The position numbers and the translations under genes were made by a program. This document shows, one piece after another, positions 8,139 through 15,471 of a DNA stretch of 15,592 nucleotides. Source of the DNA: Pseudomonadota bacterium (lineage in GTDB: Bacteria > Pseudomonadota > Gammaproteobacteria > Xanthomonadales > Rhodanobacteraceae). The stretch is taken from the NCBI GenBank assembly GCA_023430685.1, contig JAEYZH010000182.1, forward strand, positions 1 to 15,592, written 5' to 3'. The notes under the pieces were generated by a model, which searched no databases, was not told the origin of the DNA, and worked only from the letters and a program-made list of their open reading frames with translations. The first letter of the stretch is position 1, and each line of letters opens with the position of its first letter.

Positions 8139-11100
8139 TCACGACGCCACGGCCTCGACGAGCCCCTCGTCCGGGTGCTTCGCGGCTTCCGCGTGGTGGT
8201 CCTGCGCGAGCAGCATGTAGAACGCGGGCACGACGAACAGCGTGAACAGCGTGCCGATCGTGAGGCCGGTCGTGATCACGAGGCCCATGTTGTAGCGGCC
8301 CGCGGCACCCGCGCCGCTCGCGATCACCAGCGGCACCACGCCGAGCACCATCGCCGCGGTCGTCATGAGGATCGGGCGCAGTCGCGTCGCGGCGGCCTGT
8401 TCGATCGCGTCGCGCTTGCTGCGGCCCGCGCGCTGCAGCTCGTTCGCGAACTCGACGATCAGGATGCCGTGCTTGGAGATCAGGCCCATCAGCGTGACGA
8501 GGCCGACCTGGGTGTAGATGTTGAGCGAGGTCGCCCAGCGCGTCGAGAGTGCGCCCATGCCGACGAAGCCCGGCAGCAGGTTGATGAAGACCAGCGCCCC
8601 GAACAACGCCATCGGCACCGACACGAGGATCACGATCGGATCGCGCAGGCTGTTGAACTGGGCCGCGAGCGCGAGATAGACGATGATCACCGCGAACAGC
8701 AGCGTGATCGCGAAGCCGCCGGACTCGCTGATGAACTGGCGTGCCTGGCCCGAGTAGTCGACGCCATAGCCCGACGGCGCGAGCTCGCGAATCGTGTCGC
8801 GGAGGAAGCCGATCGCCTCGCCCTGCGACACCGCGGGCACGCCCTGGAAGGTCACGGAGTTGAGCTGCTGGAAGCGCGTGAGCGCCTGCGGCACCACCGT
8901 GTCCTTGATCGTCGCGACGGTGGAAGCCGGGATCACGTCACCCGAAGGCGTGCGGATGTAGTTGTCGAGCACCTGGTCGGGATTCAGGCGATCGGCCTGC
9001 AGCACCTGCGGGATCACCTTGTACGAGCGGCCCGCGATCGAGAAGTAGTTGACGTAGCCGCCACCCATCGCGGCGCCGAGCGAACTGCCGATGTCCTGCT
9101 GGGTCATGCCGAGCGTCGCGACCATGTCGCGGTCGACCTCGACCGTGCTCTGCGGCTTGTCGATCTTGAGGTTCATGTCGACGAACCAGAACATGCCGCT
9201 CGACTGCGCGCGCTCGAGCACGCCCTGCGCGACCTCGTAGAGGTTCTCGAAAGGCTCGGTGGTCGACATCACCACTTCGACCGGCATGCCCTGCGCGCCC
9301 GGCAGCGGCGGGAACTGGAACGCGACGGCGTTGACGCCGGCCATGCCCTGCCACTTCTGCTGCAGTTCCTGCTGGATCGCGTTCGCGTTGCGGCTGCGCT
9401 CGGACCACGGCTCGAGCTGCGCGCCGGTGAACACCGAGTTCGGACCCGAGAAGCCGGTGAACTGGAACGTCTGGCGCACCTCGGGGATGCTCTTGGTGAT
9501 CTCGTGCATCTGCTCGAGGTAGTCGCGCACCTGCGCGGGCGACGCGTTCGGCGCCGCCATCCCCATGCCGAGCACGATGCCCTGGTCTTCTTCCGGCGCC
9601 AGCTCGGTCTTGGACGCGTTGAACAGGTAGGCGGTGCCGCCGAGCAGCATCAGGCCCATCACGACCGGCACGATCCAGGTATCGAGCGTGCCGTGCAGGC
9701 GGCGCTGGTAGCCCTGGTGCAGGCGATCGAACATCCGATCGATGAAGTTCACGAAACGGTTGCCACCGTGCTCCATGCGCAGGAAGCGCGAACCGAGCAT
9801 CGGCGACAGCGCGAGCGCGACCACCGCCGACACCGTCACCGCGCCCGCCAGCGTGAACGCGAACTCGGTGAACAGCGCGCCGGTGAGGCCACCCTGGAAG
9901 CCGATCGGCACGTACACCGCGATCAGCACGATCGTCATCGCGATGATCGGGCCAGCCAGCTCGCGTGCGGCGATCAGCGCGGCGTCGAACGGCTTGCGCC
10001 CTTCTTCCTTGATGTGCCGATCGATGTTCTCGACCACGATGATCGCATCGTCGACGACGAGGCCGATCGCGAGCACCAGCGCGAGCAGCGTGATCAGGTT
10101 GATCGTGTAGCCGAGCATCAGCATCACGAAGAACGCGCCGACCAGCGACAGCGGCATCGCGATGACCGGGATGATCACCGCGCGGAAGCTGCCCATGAAC
10201 AGGAAGATCACGAGCGTGACGATCAGCAGTGCCTCGACCAGGGTCTTCACCACTTCTTCGATCGAAGTATTGATGAAGTCGGTCGCGTCATAGGCGATCT
10301 GGCCGGTGATGCCGGCCGGCAGCTGCGCCTGGATCTCGGGAAACGCGTTGCGCACGCGCTCGGCGACGTCGAGCACGTTCGCGTCGGGCGAGGTCTTGAT
10401 GCCGAGGAACACCGACTGGTTGCCATCGAACGCGACCGCCGAGTCGTAGTCCTCGGCGCCGAGCACGACATTGGCGACGTCTTCGAGCCTGACCAGCGCG
10501 CCGTCCTTCTGCTTGACCACGAGCTTGCGGAACTCCGCCACGGTATGCAGGTCGGTCGCCGCGGTCAGCGCGACGGTCACGGTCTGGCCCTTGGTCGCGC
10601 CGACCGCCGCGAGGTAGTTGTTCGCGGCGAGTGCGGCGTAGACGTCGGCCGCGGTCACCCCGTGCGCGGCGAGGCGCGCGGGATCCATCCATGCGCGCAG
10701 CGCGAACTGGCGTCCGCCGAGGAGCTCGGCGGTCTGCACGCCGTCGATCGAGTCGAGCTTGGGCTTGACCACGCGCACGACGTAGTCGGTGATGTTGTTG
10801 GCCGGCAGCGTCTCGCTGTAGAAGCCCATGTACATCGACGCGGTCGTTTCCCCGACCTGCACCGTGATGACCGGCTGTTGCGCCTGCTCGGGCAACTGGT
10901 TGGTGACGGCGCTGATCTGGGTCTGGATCTCGGTCAGCGCGCGGTTGGAATCGTAGTTGAGCTGCAGCGTCGCGGTGATGATCGACACGCCCGTGCTCGA
11001 GGACGAGGACAGGTAGTCGATGCCCTGTGCCTGCGCGATCGCCGCTTCGAGCGGCTGGGTGATGAAGCCCGCGACGGTGTCGGCGTCCGCGCCGTAGTAC

Positions 11101-11249
11101 GCGGTGCTGACGGTGACGATCGCGTTCTCGGTCTCCGGGTACTGACGCACGGTCAGGTCGGTGACCGAGCGCAGGCCGAGCACGAGGATCAGCAGGCTGA
11201 CGACGATCGCCAGCACCGGCTTCTTGATGAACAGGTCGGTGAATTTCAT
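8139..11249 (-). CDS. RND multidrug efflux transporter, inner-membrane subunit (MexI/MexW-like)
   Basis: This is the proton-driven pump subunit of a tripartite efflux system, 1036 residues, normal for the HAE1 group. The N-terminus (M-K-F-T-D-L-F-I-K-K-P-V-L-A) and the tract A-Q-G-I-D-Y-L-S-S-S-S-S (74-85) are typical. Transmembrane helix 4 carries the paired proton-relay aspartates in G-L-V-V-D-D-A-I-I-V-V-E-N (Asp400/Asp401), and the helix 10 lysine is in G-L-I-S-K-H-G-I-L-I-V-E-F. Two large periplasmic loops separate helices 1-2 and 7-8, as expected. The start at 11249 has GGAG 9 nt upstream. It lies 61 nt after the adaptor gene and is surely cotranscribed. The MexI/MexW subgroup is recalled by resemblance and not tested; substrates are unknown. 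The outer-membrane channel is not in the window. Confidence 0.95.
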   Translation of the reverse strand: MKFTDLFIKKPVLAIVVSLLILVLGLRSVTDLTVRQYPETENAIVTVSTAYYGADADTVAGFITQPLEAAIAQAQGIDYLSSSSSTGVSIITATLQLNYDSNRALTEIQTQISAVTNQLPEQAQQPVITVQVGETTASMYMGFYSETLPANNITDYVVRVVKPKLDSIDGVQTAELLGGRQFALRAWMDPARLAAHGVTAADVYAALAANNYLAAVGATKGQTVTVALTAATDLHTVAEFRKLVVKQKDGALVRLEDVANVVLGAEDYDSAVAFDGNQSVFLGIKTSPDANVLDVAERVRNAFPEIQAQLPAGITGQIAYDATDFINTSIEEVVKTLVEALLIVTLVIFLFMGSFRAVIIPVIAMPLSLVGAFFVMLMLGYTINLITLLALVLAIGLVVDDAIIVVENIDRHIKEEGRKPFDAALIAARELAGPIIAMTIVLIAVYVPIGFQGGLTGALFTEFAFTLAGAVTVSAVVALALSPMLGSRFLRMEHGGNRFVNFIDRMFDRLHQGYQRRLHGTLDTWIVPVVMGLMLLGGTAYLFNASKTELAPEEDQGIVLGMGMAAPNASPAQVRDYLEQMHEITKSIPEVRQTFQFTGFSGPNSVFTGAQLEPWSERSRNANAIQQELQQKWQGMAGVNAVAFQFPPLPGAQGMPVEVVMSTTEPFENLYEVAQGVLERAQSSGMFWFVDMNLKIDKPQSTVEVDRDMVATLGMTQQDIGSSLGAAMGGGYVNYFSIAGRSYKVIPQVLQADRLNPDQVLDNYIRTPSGDVIPASTVATIKDTVVPQALTRFQQLNSVTFQGVPAVSQGEAIGFLRDTIRELAPSGYGVDYSGQARQFISESGGFAITLLFAVIIVYLALAAQFNSLRDPIVILVSVPMALFGALVFINLLPGFVGMGALSTRWATSLNIYTQVGLVTLMGLISKHGILIVEFANELQRAGRSKRDAIEQAAATRLRPILMTTAAMVLGVVPLVIASGAGAAGRYNMGLVITTGLTIGTLFTLFVVPAFYMLLAQDHHAEAAKHPDEGLVEAVAS

Positions 11250-11310
11250 CGGATTGCGCTCCAGCGGCGCCGAGCAGGCGCCGGCACGGGTTCGACGGCG
11301 GCGGGCCGGC

Positions 11311-12489
11311 TCAGGATTCCTGCGGCTTCGGGTCGGCGTCGGACTTCGGGACGCGCGCGTTGTCGATCACGAGCGGCGTGCCGTTCTTGAGCTTGAGCTG
11401 CCCGCTCGTGACGACCTCGGTGCCCTCTTCGATGCCACTCAGCACCGCGACCTGGTCGCCGCGCGTCGGGCCGGTCGTCACGAACACCTGCTGCGCGGTC
11501 GGCAGGGCGGGCTTGCCGTCGGCGCCGGTGCCTTCGCCGGGTTTCACGACATACACGGTTTCGCCGTACGGGTTGAACGTGATCGCGGTCTGCGGCAGCG
11601 TGAGCTGGCGCTTCTGCTCGCCGACCTCGATCGCGACGTTCGCGAACATGCCGGGCATCAGCACGCCGTCGGCATTCGGCAGCGACGCCTCGATGCGCGC
11701 ATTGCGCGTGTCGCCGTCGACTTTCGGCGCGATCGCGGACACCAGGCCTTCGAACTCGCGATCGGCGTAGGCGTCCAGTCGCAGCACGACGCGCTGGCCG
11801 ACGCGCACCTGGCCGAGGTCGCGCTGGGGTACGAAGAAGTCCGCATGGATCGGATCGAGCTGCTGCAGCGTGACCACCGGCGTGCCCGCGTTGAGGTAAG
11901 CGCCGGGGCTCAGCGTGACGATGCCGATGCGGCCCGCGAACGGCGCGCGCAATTGCTTCTTGCCGAGCATCGCCTGCGCCTGCTGGACCGCCGCGCGCTT
12001 CGCCTTGAGGTCGGCCTGCGCGTTGTCCCAGGTCGCACGCGGGATCGCCTTGACCTCCAGCTGCTTCTGCGCGCGCTCGAAAGTCACCTTGGCCAGCTCC
12101 GCCGCGGCCTCGGCCTGGCGCAGCGCGGCGAGATCGTCTTCGGAGCGCAGCTCGGCCAGCAGCTGGCCCTGCTCGACCTCGTCGCCCGAGCCGACTTCGA
12201 TCCTCGAGATCACGCCGGACGCGTCGAACGCGAGGTCGGCGCCGCGCACCGCGCGCAGCGTCGCCACGGCCGCCTGCATCGGCTGCCACTCGTCGAAACC
12301 GACGGTGGTCGAGGTCACGGTCTGCGGCGGGACCGGCATGTCGGCCATCGCCTTCTTCATCATGACCTGGCCCATGACGTTCCAGCCGATCAGCAGGAAC
12401 AGCAGCAGCCCGACCAAGACCAGCATGATGATCATGCGCTTGGTCGTGCTGGGCTTGCGGTCGGACTTGCGGTTGTCGCGCGTAGCCAT
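11311..12489 (-). CDS. RND efflux periplasmic adaptor subunit (MexH-like)
   Basis: The membrane fusion protein links the inner-membrane pump to an outer-membrane channel. The 392-residue product has a Lys/Arg-rich start, one membrane helix (about 18-38) that anchors it without a lipobox, then V-P-P-Q-T-V-T (52-58) leading into the membrane-proximal domain. A biotinyl-lipoyl half follows (S-G-V-I-S-R-I-E-V-G-S-G-D-E-V-E-Q-G-Q-L), then an Ala/Gln/Lys-rich coiled-coil hairpin (about 120-195) and the second half-motif R-A-P-F-A-G-R-I-G. The beta-barrel and C-terminal domains come next, ending D-P-K-P-Q-E-S. The ATG at 12489 is chosen because a GAGGAG site lies 8 nt upstream and the reading frame before it is Arg-rich and unlike the family. 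It is first in the unit with the transporter at 8139. Confidence 0.94.
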   Translation of the reverse strand: MATRDNRKSDRKPSTTKRMIIMLVLVGLLLFLLIGWNVMGQVMMKKAMADMPVPPQTVTSTTVGFDEWQPMQAAVATLRAVRGADLAFDASGVISRIEVGSGDEVEQGQLLAELRSEDDLAALRQAEAAAELAKVTFERAQKQLEVKAIPRATWDNAQADLKAKRAAVQQAQAMLGKKQLRAPFAGRIGIVTLSPGAYLNAGTPVVTLQQLDPIHADFFVPQRDLGQVRVGQRVVLRLDAYADREFEGLVSAIAPKVDGDTRNARIEASLPNADGVLMPGMFANVAIEVGEQKRQLTLPQTAITFNPYGETVYVVKPGEGTGADGKPALPTAQQVFVTTGPTRGDQVAVLSGIEEGTEVVTSGQLKLKNGTPLVIDNARVPKSDADPKPQES

Positions 12490-12497
12490 GCGGATGG

Positions 12498-12503
12498 CTC
12501 CTC
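12498..12503 (-). promoter_or_regulatory. Ribosome binding site that decides the adaptor start
   Basis: GAGGAG on the minus strand, 8 nt before the ATG at 12489, supports this start over the open frame that continues to 12714. Confidence 0.8.
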
Positions 12504-12748
12504 GGGTTTTTCGATTCGTTGGCGCGGCACCCGCCACCCACCCGCTTCGGCGGCCGACGCGCGGCGCCTTCGACAGACGAACAGGAGGGACGCGATTCGA
12601 CGGGACGCGGATGTGGCCGCTACCGTCGCGGGAAACTCTCCGGTGTACCGTGTCGCCTGTGCGACGTCCGATCAGTACGACACCGAGGCGCAGCGCGCGT
12701 CGGCACACGGGCATCCGCGCCGTCTCGGCGTGCGGCAGCCCTGATTAG

Positions 12749-12768
12749 ATTGAACTCATCAGTTCAAT
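12749..12768. promoter_or_regulatory. Palindromic operator-like site of the efflux operon
   Basis: ATTGAACT-CATC-AGTTCAAT is a perfect 8-bp inverted repeat with a 4-bp centre, in an AT-rich island within very GC-rich DNA. It abuts and overlaps the -10 hexamer of the probable minus-strand promoter and covers the expected transcription start, the usual place for a repressor. Size and symmetry fit a dimeric regulator such as TetR or MarR. The palindrome is seen; the role is inferred. No such regulator gene is in the window. Confidence 0.65.
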
Positions 12769-12795
12769 AATAGCGATCCGTTCCGGACAGGGCAA
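12767..12795 (-). promoter_or_regulatory. Probable sigma-70 promoter of the adaptor-transporter operon
   Basis: On the minus strand, TTGCCC (12795-12790, 4/6 match to -35) is followed after exactly 17 bp by TATTAT (12772-12767, 5/6 match to -10). The expected start is near 12760, inside the palindrome 12749-12768. That leaves about 270 nt of untranslated leader before the ATG at 12489. Confidence 0.55.
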
Positions 12796-12891
12796 GCACC
12801 GGTCGGATCGAGGGCGCAGCCTACACCAAGCTTTCGGTGCGTCGCAGTGCCATTGGTTGCGCGAGCGCGTGGCCATTCACGGCAGTCGCCT

Positions 12892-13998
12892 TCAGGCACG
12901 GTGCTCGCGCGCGAGGTACTCCTCGCTCTGCATCTCGATCAGGCGCGACTCGGTGCGCGCGAACTCGGCGCGCAGGCGCTCGCCGTCGTACAGCTCGACG
13001 ATCGGCGCCGCGGCCGACAGCACGAGCTTCACGCCGCGATCGTAGGCCTCGTCGACGAGTTCGATGAAGCGGCGCGCGGGATCTTCCTGTTGCGGCGTGA
13101 ACTGCGGGACATGCGAGATCACGAGCGTGTGGTACTCGCGCGCAAGCTCGATGTAGTCGGCGACCGCGCGCGGCCCCTCGCAAAGCGCGTCGAAATCGAA
13201 CCAGGCCACGCCCCCGGCGACGCGCCTGGCCCGGATGGCGCGACCGTTGACGGCGAGTTCGGCCGGGTGGCCCGCGGCGCCACGCGCGACGCGGCTGAAG
13301 ATCTCCGCGAGGCGTCGTTCCGACGCCGCATCGGGAGGTACCAGGAACACCGGCGCCTGCTTCAGCGCGCGCAGGCGCCAGTCGGTGGTCGAGACGAGCT
13401 CGACCGTTTCGCAATGCCGTTCGATCAGCGCGATCGCGGGCAGGAAGCGCTCCCGCTGCAGGCCGTCGCGATACAGGCCCTGCGGCCGCGTGTTGGACGT
13501 GGTCACGAGCACGACGCCGCGGTCGAACAACGCGCGCAGCAGGTTGCCGAGGATCATCGCATCGCCGATGTCGCCGACGTGGAACTCGTCGAGCACGAGC
13601 ACGCGCACCTCGTCCGCGATGCGCGCGGCGACCTCGACCAGCGGATCAGGGCGCCCCTCGAGTCCGCGCAACCGCGCGTGCACGTCCTGCATGAAACGAT
13701 GGAAATGCACGCGCTGCCGGCCCGCGGGCGGCAGCGACTCGAACAGCAGGTCGCACAGGAAGGTCTTGCCGCGCCCGACCGAACCCCACAGGTAGAGCCC
13801 GCGCGGCGGCGGCGGGCGCTTGCCGGCGAGGCGCTGCCACAACGTCGGCGGCGCAGCGGCCAGCATCTCGCGCCAGAGGCGGTCGAGCACCGGCAATACC
13901 GCCTGCTGCGCGGGATCGTCCTGCCAGCGGCCCGCCGCGACGCCCGCGCGATAGCGATCGCACGGTGACGGCGGGGTCGCGTCCGCGCCGACGCTCAT
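12892..13998 (-). CDS. zapE: Cell division protein ZapE (AFG1-like ATPase)
   Basis: ZapE is an AFG1-type ATPase that joins the division site during constriction and affects Z-ring stability; mitochondrial AFG1/LACE1 are homologues. The 368-residue product fits E. coli ZapE (375). Walker A is W-G-S-V-G-R-G-K-T (71-79), followed by the family-typical F-H-R-F-M-Q-D-V-H (99-107). Walker B is V-L-V-L-D-E-F-H (133-140, Asp137/Glu138), and the sensor is T-T-S-N-T-R-P (166-172). Further family marks are G-L-Y-R-D-G-L-Q-R (174-182), D-Y-I-E-L-A-R-E-Y-H-T (281-291) and a D-E-A-Y-D tract (316-320). The start is the ATG at 13998, which overlaps the stop of the upstream hydrolase gene as ATGA. This shows close translational coupling; the frame is open well beyond it, but only as a shadow. 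Confidence 0.96.
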   Translation of the reverse strand: MSVGADATPPSPCDRYRAGVAAGRWQDDPAQQAVLPVLDRLWREMLAAAPPTLWQRLAGKRPPPPRGLYLWGSVGRGKTFLCDLLFESLPPAGRQRVHFHRFMQDVHARLRGLEGRPDPLVEVAARIADEVRVLVLDEFHVGDIGDAMILGNLLRALFDRGVVLVTTSNTRPQGLYRDGLQRERFLPAIALIERHCETVELVSTTDWRLRALKQAPVFLVPPDAASERRLAEIFSRVARGAAGHPAELAVNGRAIRARRVAGGVAWFDFDALCEGPRAVADYIELAREYHTLVISHVPQFTPQQEDPARRFIELVDEAYDRGVKLVLSAAAPIVELYDGERLRAEFARTESRLIEMQSEEYLAREHRA

Positions 13999-14669
13999 CC
14001 AGCGCGCGGCGGCGGCAGGTTCGAACCGAGCGCGTTCTTCAGCACGCCGCGCAGGTCCATCAGGCGACGATGGAAGAAGTGCCCGGTCTCGGGCAGGCGC
14101 ACGAGTTGCGGGGCGGGATCGAGCGAATCGACCCACGCGTACACCGCGGAGGGGTCGACGACCTCGTCCTCCTCGCCCTGCACGACGAGCCACGGGCAGG
14201 ACGGAGGCGCCACCATCGAGAAGTCCCAGCGCCCGGCCGGCGGCGCGACCAGCACCAGTTGCGACGGCATGACGCGCGACGCCGCGCGCAATGCGACGTA
14301 GGCACCGAACGAGAAACCGGCCAGCCACAGCGCGTCGCCCGGTCGCTGCGCACGCAGCCAGTCCGCGATCGCGGCGACGTCGTCGGTTTCGCCTTCGCCG
14401 TTGTCGTGCACGCCTTCGGATCGACCCACGCCGCGGAAATTGAAGCGCACCGTCGCAAGACCGAGTTCGAGCAGCGCGCGCTCGGTGATCGTGACGACCT
14501 TGTTGTGCATCGTGCCGCCCTGCAACGGATGCGGGTGGCAGACGATCGCGACGCCCGCGCGCGCGGTCGCGGCCTCCGGCAGCGAGCAGTCGAGTTCGAT
14601 CGCACCCGCGGGACCCGGCAGCAGCAGGCTGCCGGAGGTGGCGGGGAACGCGGGCAGCGGTGCAGGCAT
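13995..14669 (-). CDS. Alpha/beta hydrolase (COG2945-like), substrate unknown
   Basis: This is a 224-residue cytoplasmic alpha/beta hydrolase. Visible marks are the early H-P-H-P-L-Q-G-G-T-M-H-N-K-V (45-58), F-N-F-R-G-V-G-R-S-E-G (76-86), the nucleophile elbow G-F-S-F-G (118-122, Ser120), an acid in G-E-E-D-E-V-V-D-P (Asp168 or Asp172) and the histidine in G-H-F-F-H (His197). The catalytic triad is therefore complete. The H-P-H-P-x-x-G-G-T-M-x-N-K-V motif is typical of the small predicted hydrolases of COG2945; the substrate is not known. The ATG at 14669 has no Shine-Dalgarno, and a TATCAT hexamer lies at 14681-14676, so the mRNA may be leaderless. Its stop overlaps the zapE start by ATGA. 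Confidence 0.9.
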   Translation of the reverse strand: MPAPLPAFPATSGSLLLPGPAGAIELDCSLPEAATARAGVAIVCHPHPLQGGTMHNKVVTITERALLELGLATVRFNFRGVGRSEGVHDNGEGETDDVAAIADWLRAQRPGDALWLAGFSFGAYVALRAASRVMPSQLVLVAPPAGRWDFSMVAPPSCPWLVVQGEEDEVVDPSAVYAWVDSLDPAPQLVRLPETGHFFHRRLMDLRGVLKNALGSNLPPPRAG

Positions 14670-14837
14670 GCGTGAATGATACGGGACCCGCGCGGCTGTC
14701 GTCGGGCGCGCCCCAATCCGTAGCGCTTGCACGATGCCGCCCCGCAGGCCCCGCCATGCCGACCCGACCATCCTGCCGCTGACGTCGCGGCCGCTCGGAC
14801 CCGACGCCACGCGGGCGCGGCCGGCCAGCGCCGCGGA

Positions 14838-14868
14838 TTGCCTCCGCGAGCCGCGCGGGGACGATAAT
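14838..14868 (+). promoter_or_regulatory. Candidate promoter of the ECF sigma gene
   Basis: GATAAT (14863-14868, 5/6 match to -10) lies inside the small palindrome ACGAT-A-ATCGT (14861-14871). TTGCCT (14838-14843) is a possible -35 with a rather long 19-bp spacer. The expected start is about 36 nt before the sigma ATG. This is weak evidence only. Confidence 0.35.
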
Positions 14869-14910
14869 CGTGCGCGGGCCGTGCCGCTGCGACCCCGGGA
14901 GTCCGCCACG

Positions 14911-15471
14911 ATGGCCGTGACACCGACCGAGTTCGCCCGCCAGCTCGAGCGCGAAGGCTTCGCGCCCGCGGAGGAGCTCGACGTGCTGCTGCCCGCGGTG
15001 TACGCCGACCTCAAGCGCATCGCGCATCGCCAGTTGCTGCGCCATGTGCCGGGCGCGACGCTGTCGACGACCGTGCTCGTGCACGAGACCTGGGCGCGGC
15101 TCGCGGCCCACGGCGAGGGGCGCTTCACGCGCGCGCACCTGCTCTCGCTCGGCGCGCGCGTGATGCGCCAGGTGGTGGTCGACCACGCGCGCGCGCGCTG
15201 CGCGGCCAAGCGCGGCGGCGGGCTGCATCACGTCGAACTGGAAGCCGATGATGCGCGCGACGACGCGCAGGGCCAGGCCCTGCTGCTGCTCGGTGAAGCG
15301 CTCGATGCACTCGCCGAAGCGGATCCGCGCCTGCTGCGGCTGGTCGAGCAGCACTGGTTCATCGGGCTCGAACCGGACGAACTCGCGCTGCTGCACGAGG
15401 TCAGCCTGCGCACGATCCAGCGCGAGCTCAAGCGCGCGCGCGCATGGCTGGCCGAGTTGCTCGCGCCATGA
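14911..15471 (+). CDS. ECF-like RNA polymerase sigma factor (kinase-associated type)
   Basis: This 186-residue alternative sigma factor has a region 2 at about 25-98 (L-L-P-A-V-Y-A-D-L-K-R-I-A-H-R, then L-V-H-E-T-W-A-R-L, then R-V-M-R-Q-V-V-V-D-H-A-R). Region 4 at about 130-184 has the recognition helix in S-L-R-T-I-Q-R-E-L-K-R-A-R-A-W-L. It resembles the TIGR02999-type ECF group, whose members often carry T-L-Q-x-T-A-L-V-x-E-A-Y in region 2.2; here it is T-L-S-T-T-V-L-V-H-E-T-W (50-61). The acidic DAED of most ECF factors is absent. The ATG at 14911 has GGAG 9 nt upstream; the frame before it is unlike the family. The stop overlaps the next gene as ATGA. No anti-sigma factor is seen; a kinase-like gene follows instead. 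The target promoter is unknown. Confidence 0.92.
   Translation: MAVTPTEFARQLEREGFAPAEELDVLLPAVYADLKRIAHRQLLRHVPGATLSTTVLVHETWARLAAHGEGRFTRAHLLSLGARVMRQVVVDHARARCAAKRGGGLHHVELEADDARDDAQGQALLLLGEALDALAEADPRLLRLVEQHWFIGLEPDELALLHEVSLRTIQRELKRARAWLAELLAP

Larger units (their letters stand above)
12490..12891. other. 402-bp intergenic region upstream of the efflux operon
   Basis: This is the longest gene-free stretch in the window. I find no convincing gene on either strand; the open frames here are Arg-rich and resemble nothing known. It holds the promoter and palindrome described separately (12749-12795), an AT-richer island around 12741-12775, and the roughly 270-nt leader of the adaptor mRNA. 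No clear terminator for zapE is seen at its right end. Confidence 0.7.

Noticed and set aside
8175..11390. 1071-codon plus-strand open frame opposite the RND transporter
   Set aside because: It is the antisense shadow of a clear RND gene, with His/Asp/Arg-rich repetitive composition and no recognisable motif.
12490..12714. Upstream extension of the adaptor start, or a decayed regulator gene in this space
   Set aside because: The 75 extra residues are Arg-rich and unlike adaptor N-termini, a good ribosome site precedes 12489, and nothing resembles a TetR or MarR protein.
11161..12744. 527-codon plus-strand frame opposite the adaptor gene
   Set aside because: It is antisense to a clear adaptor protein, and the translation has no domain signature.
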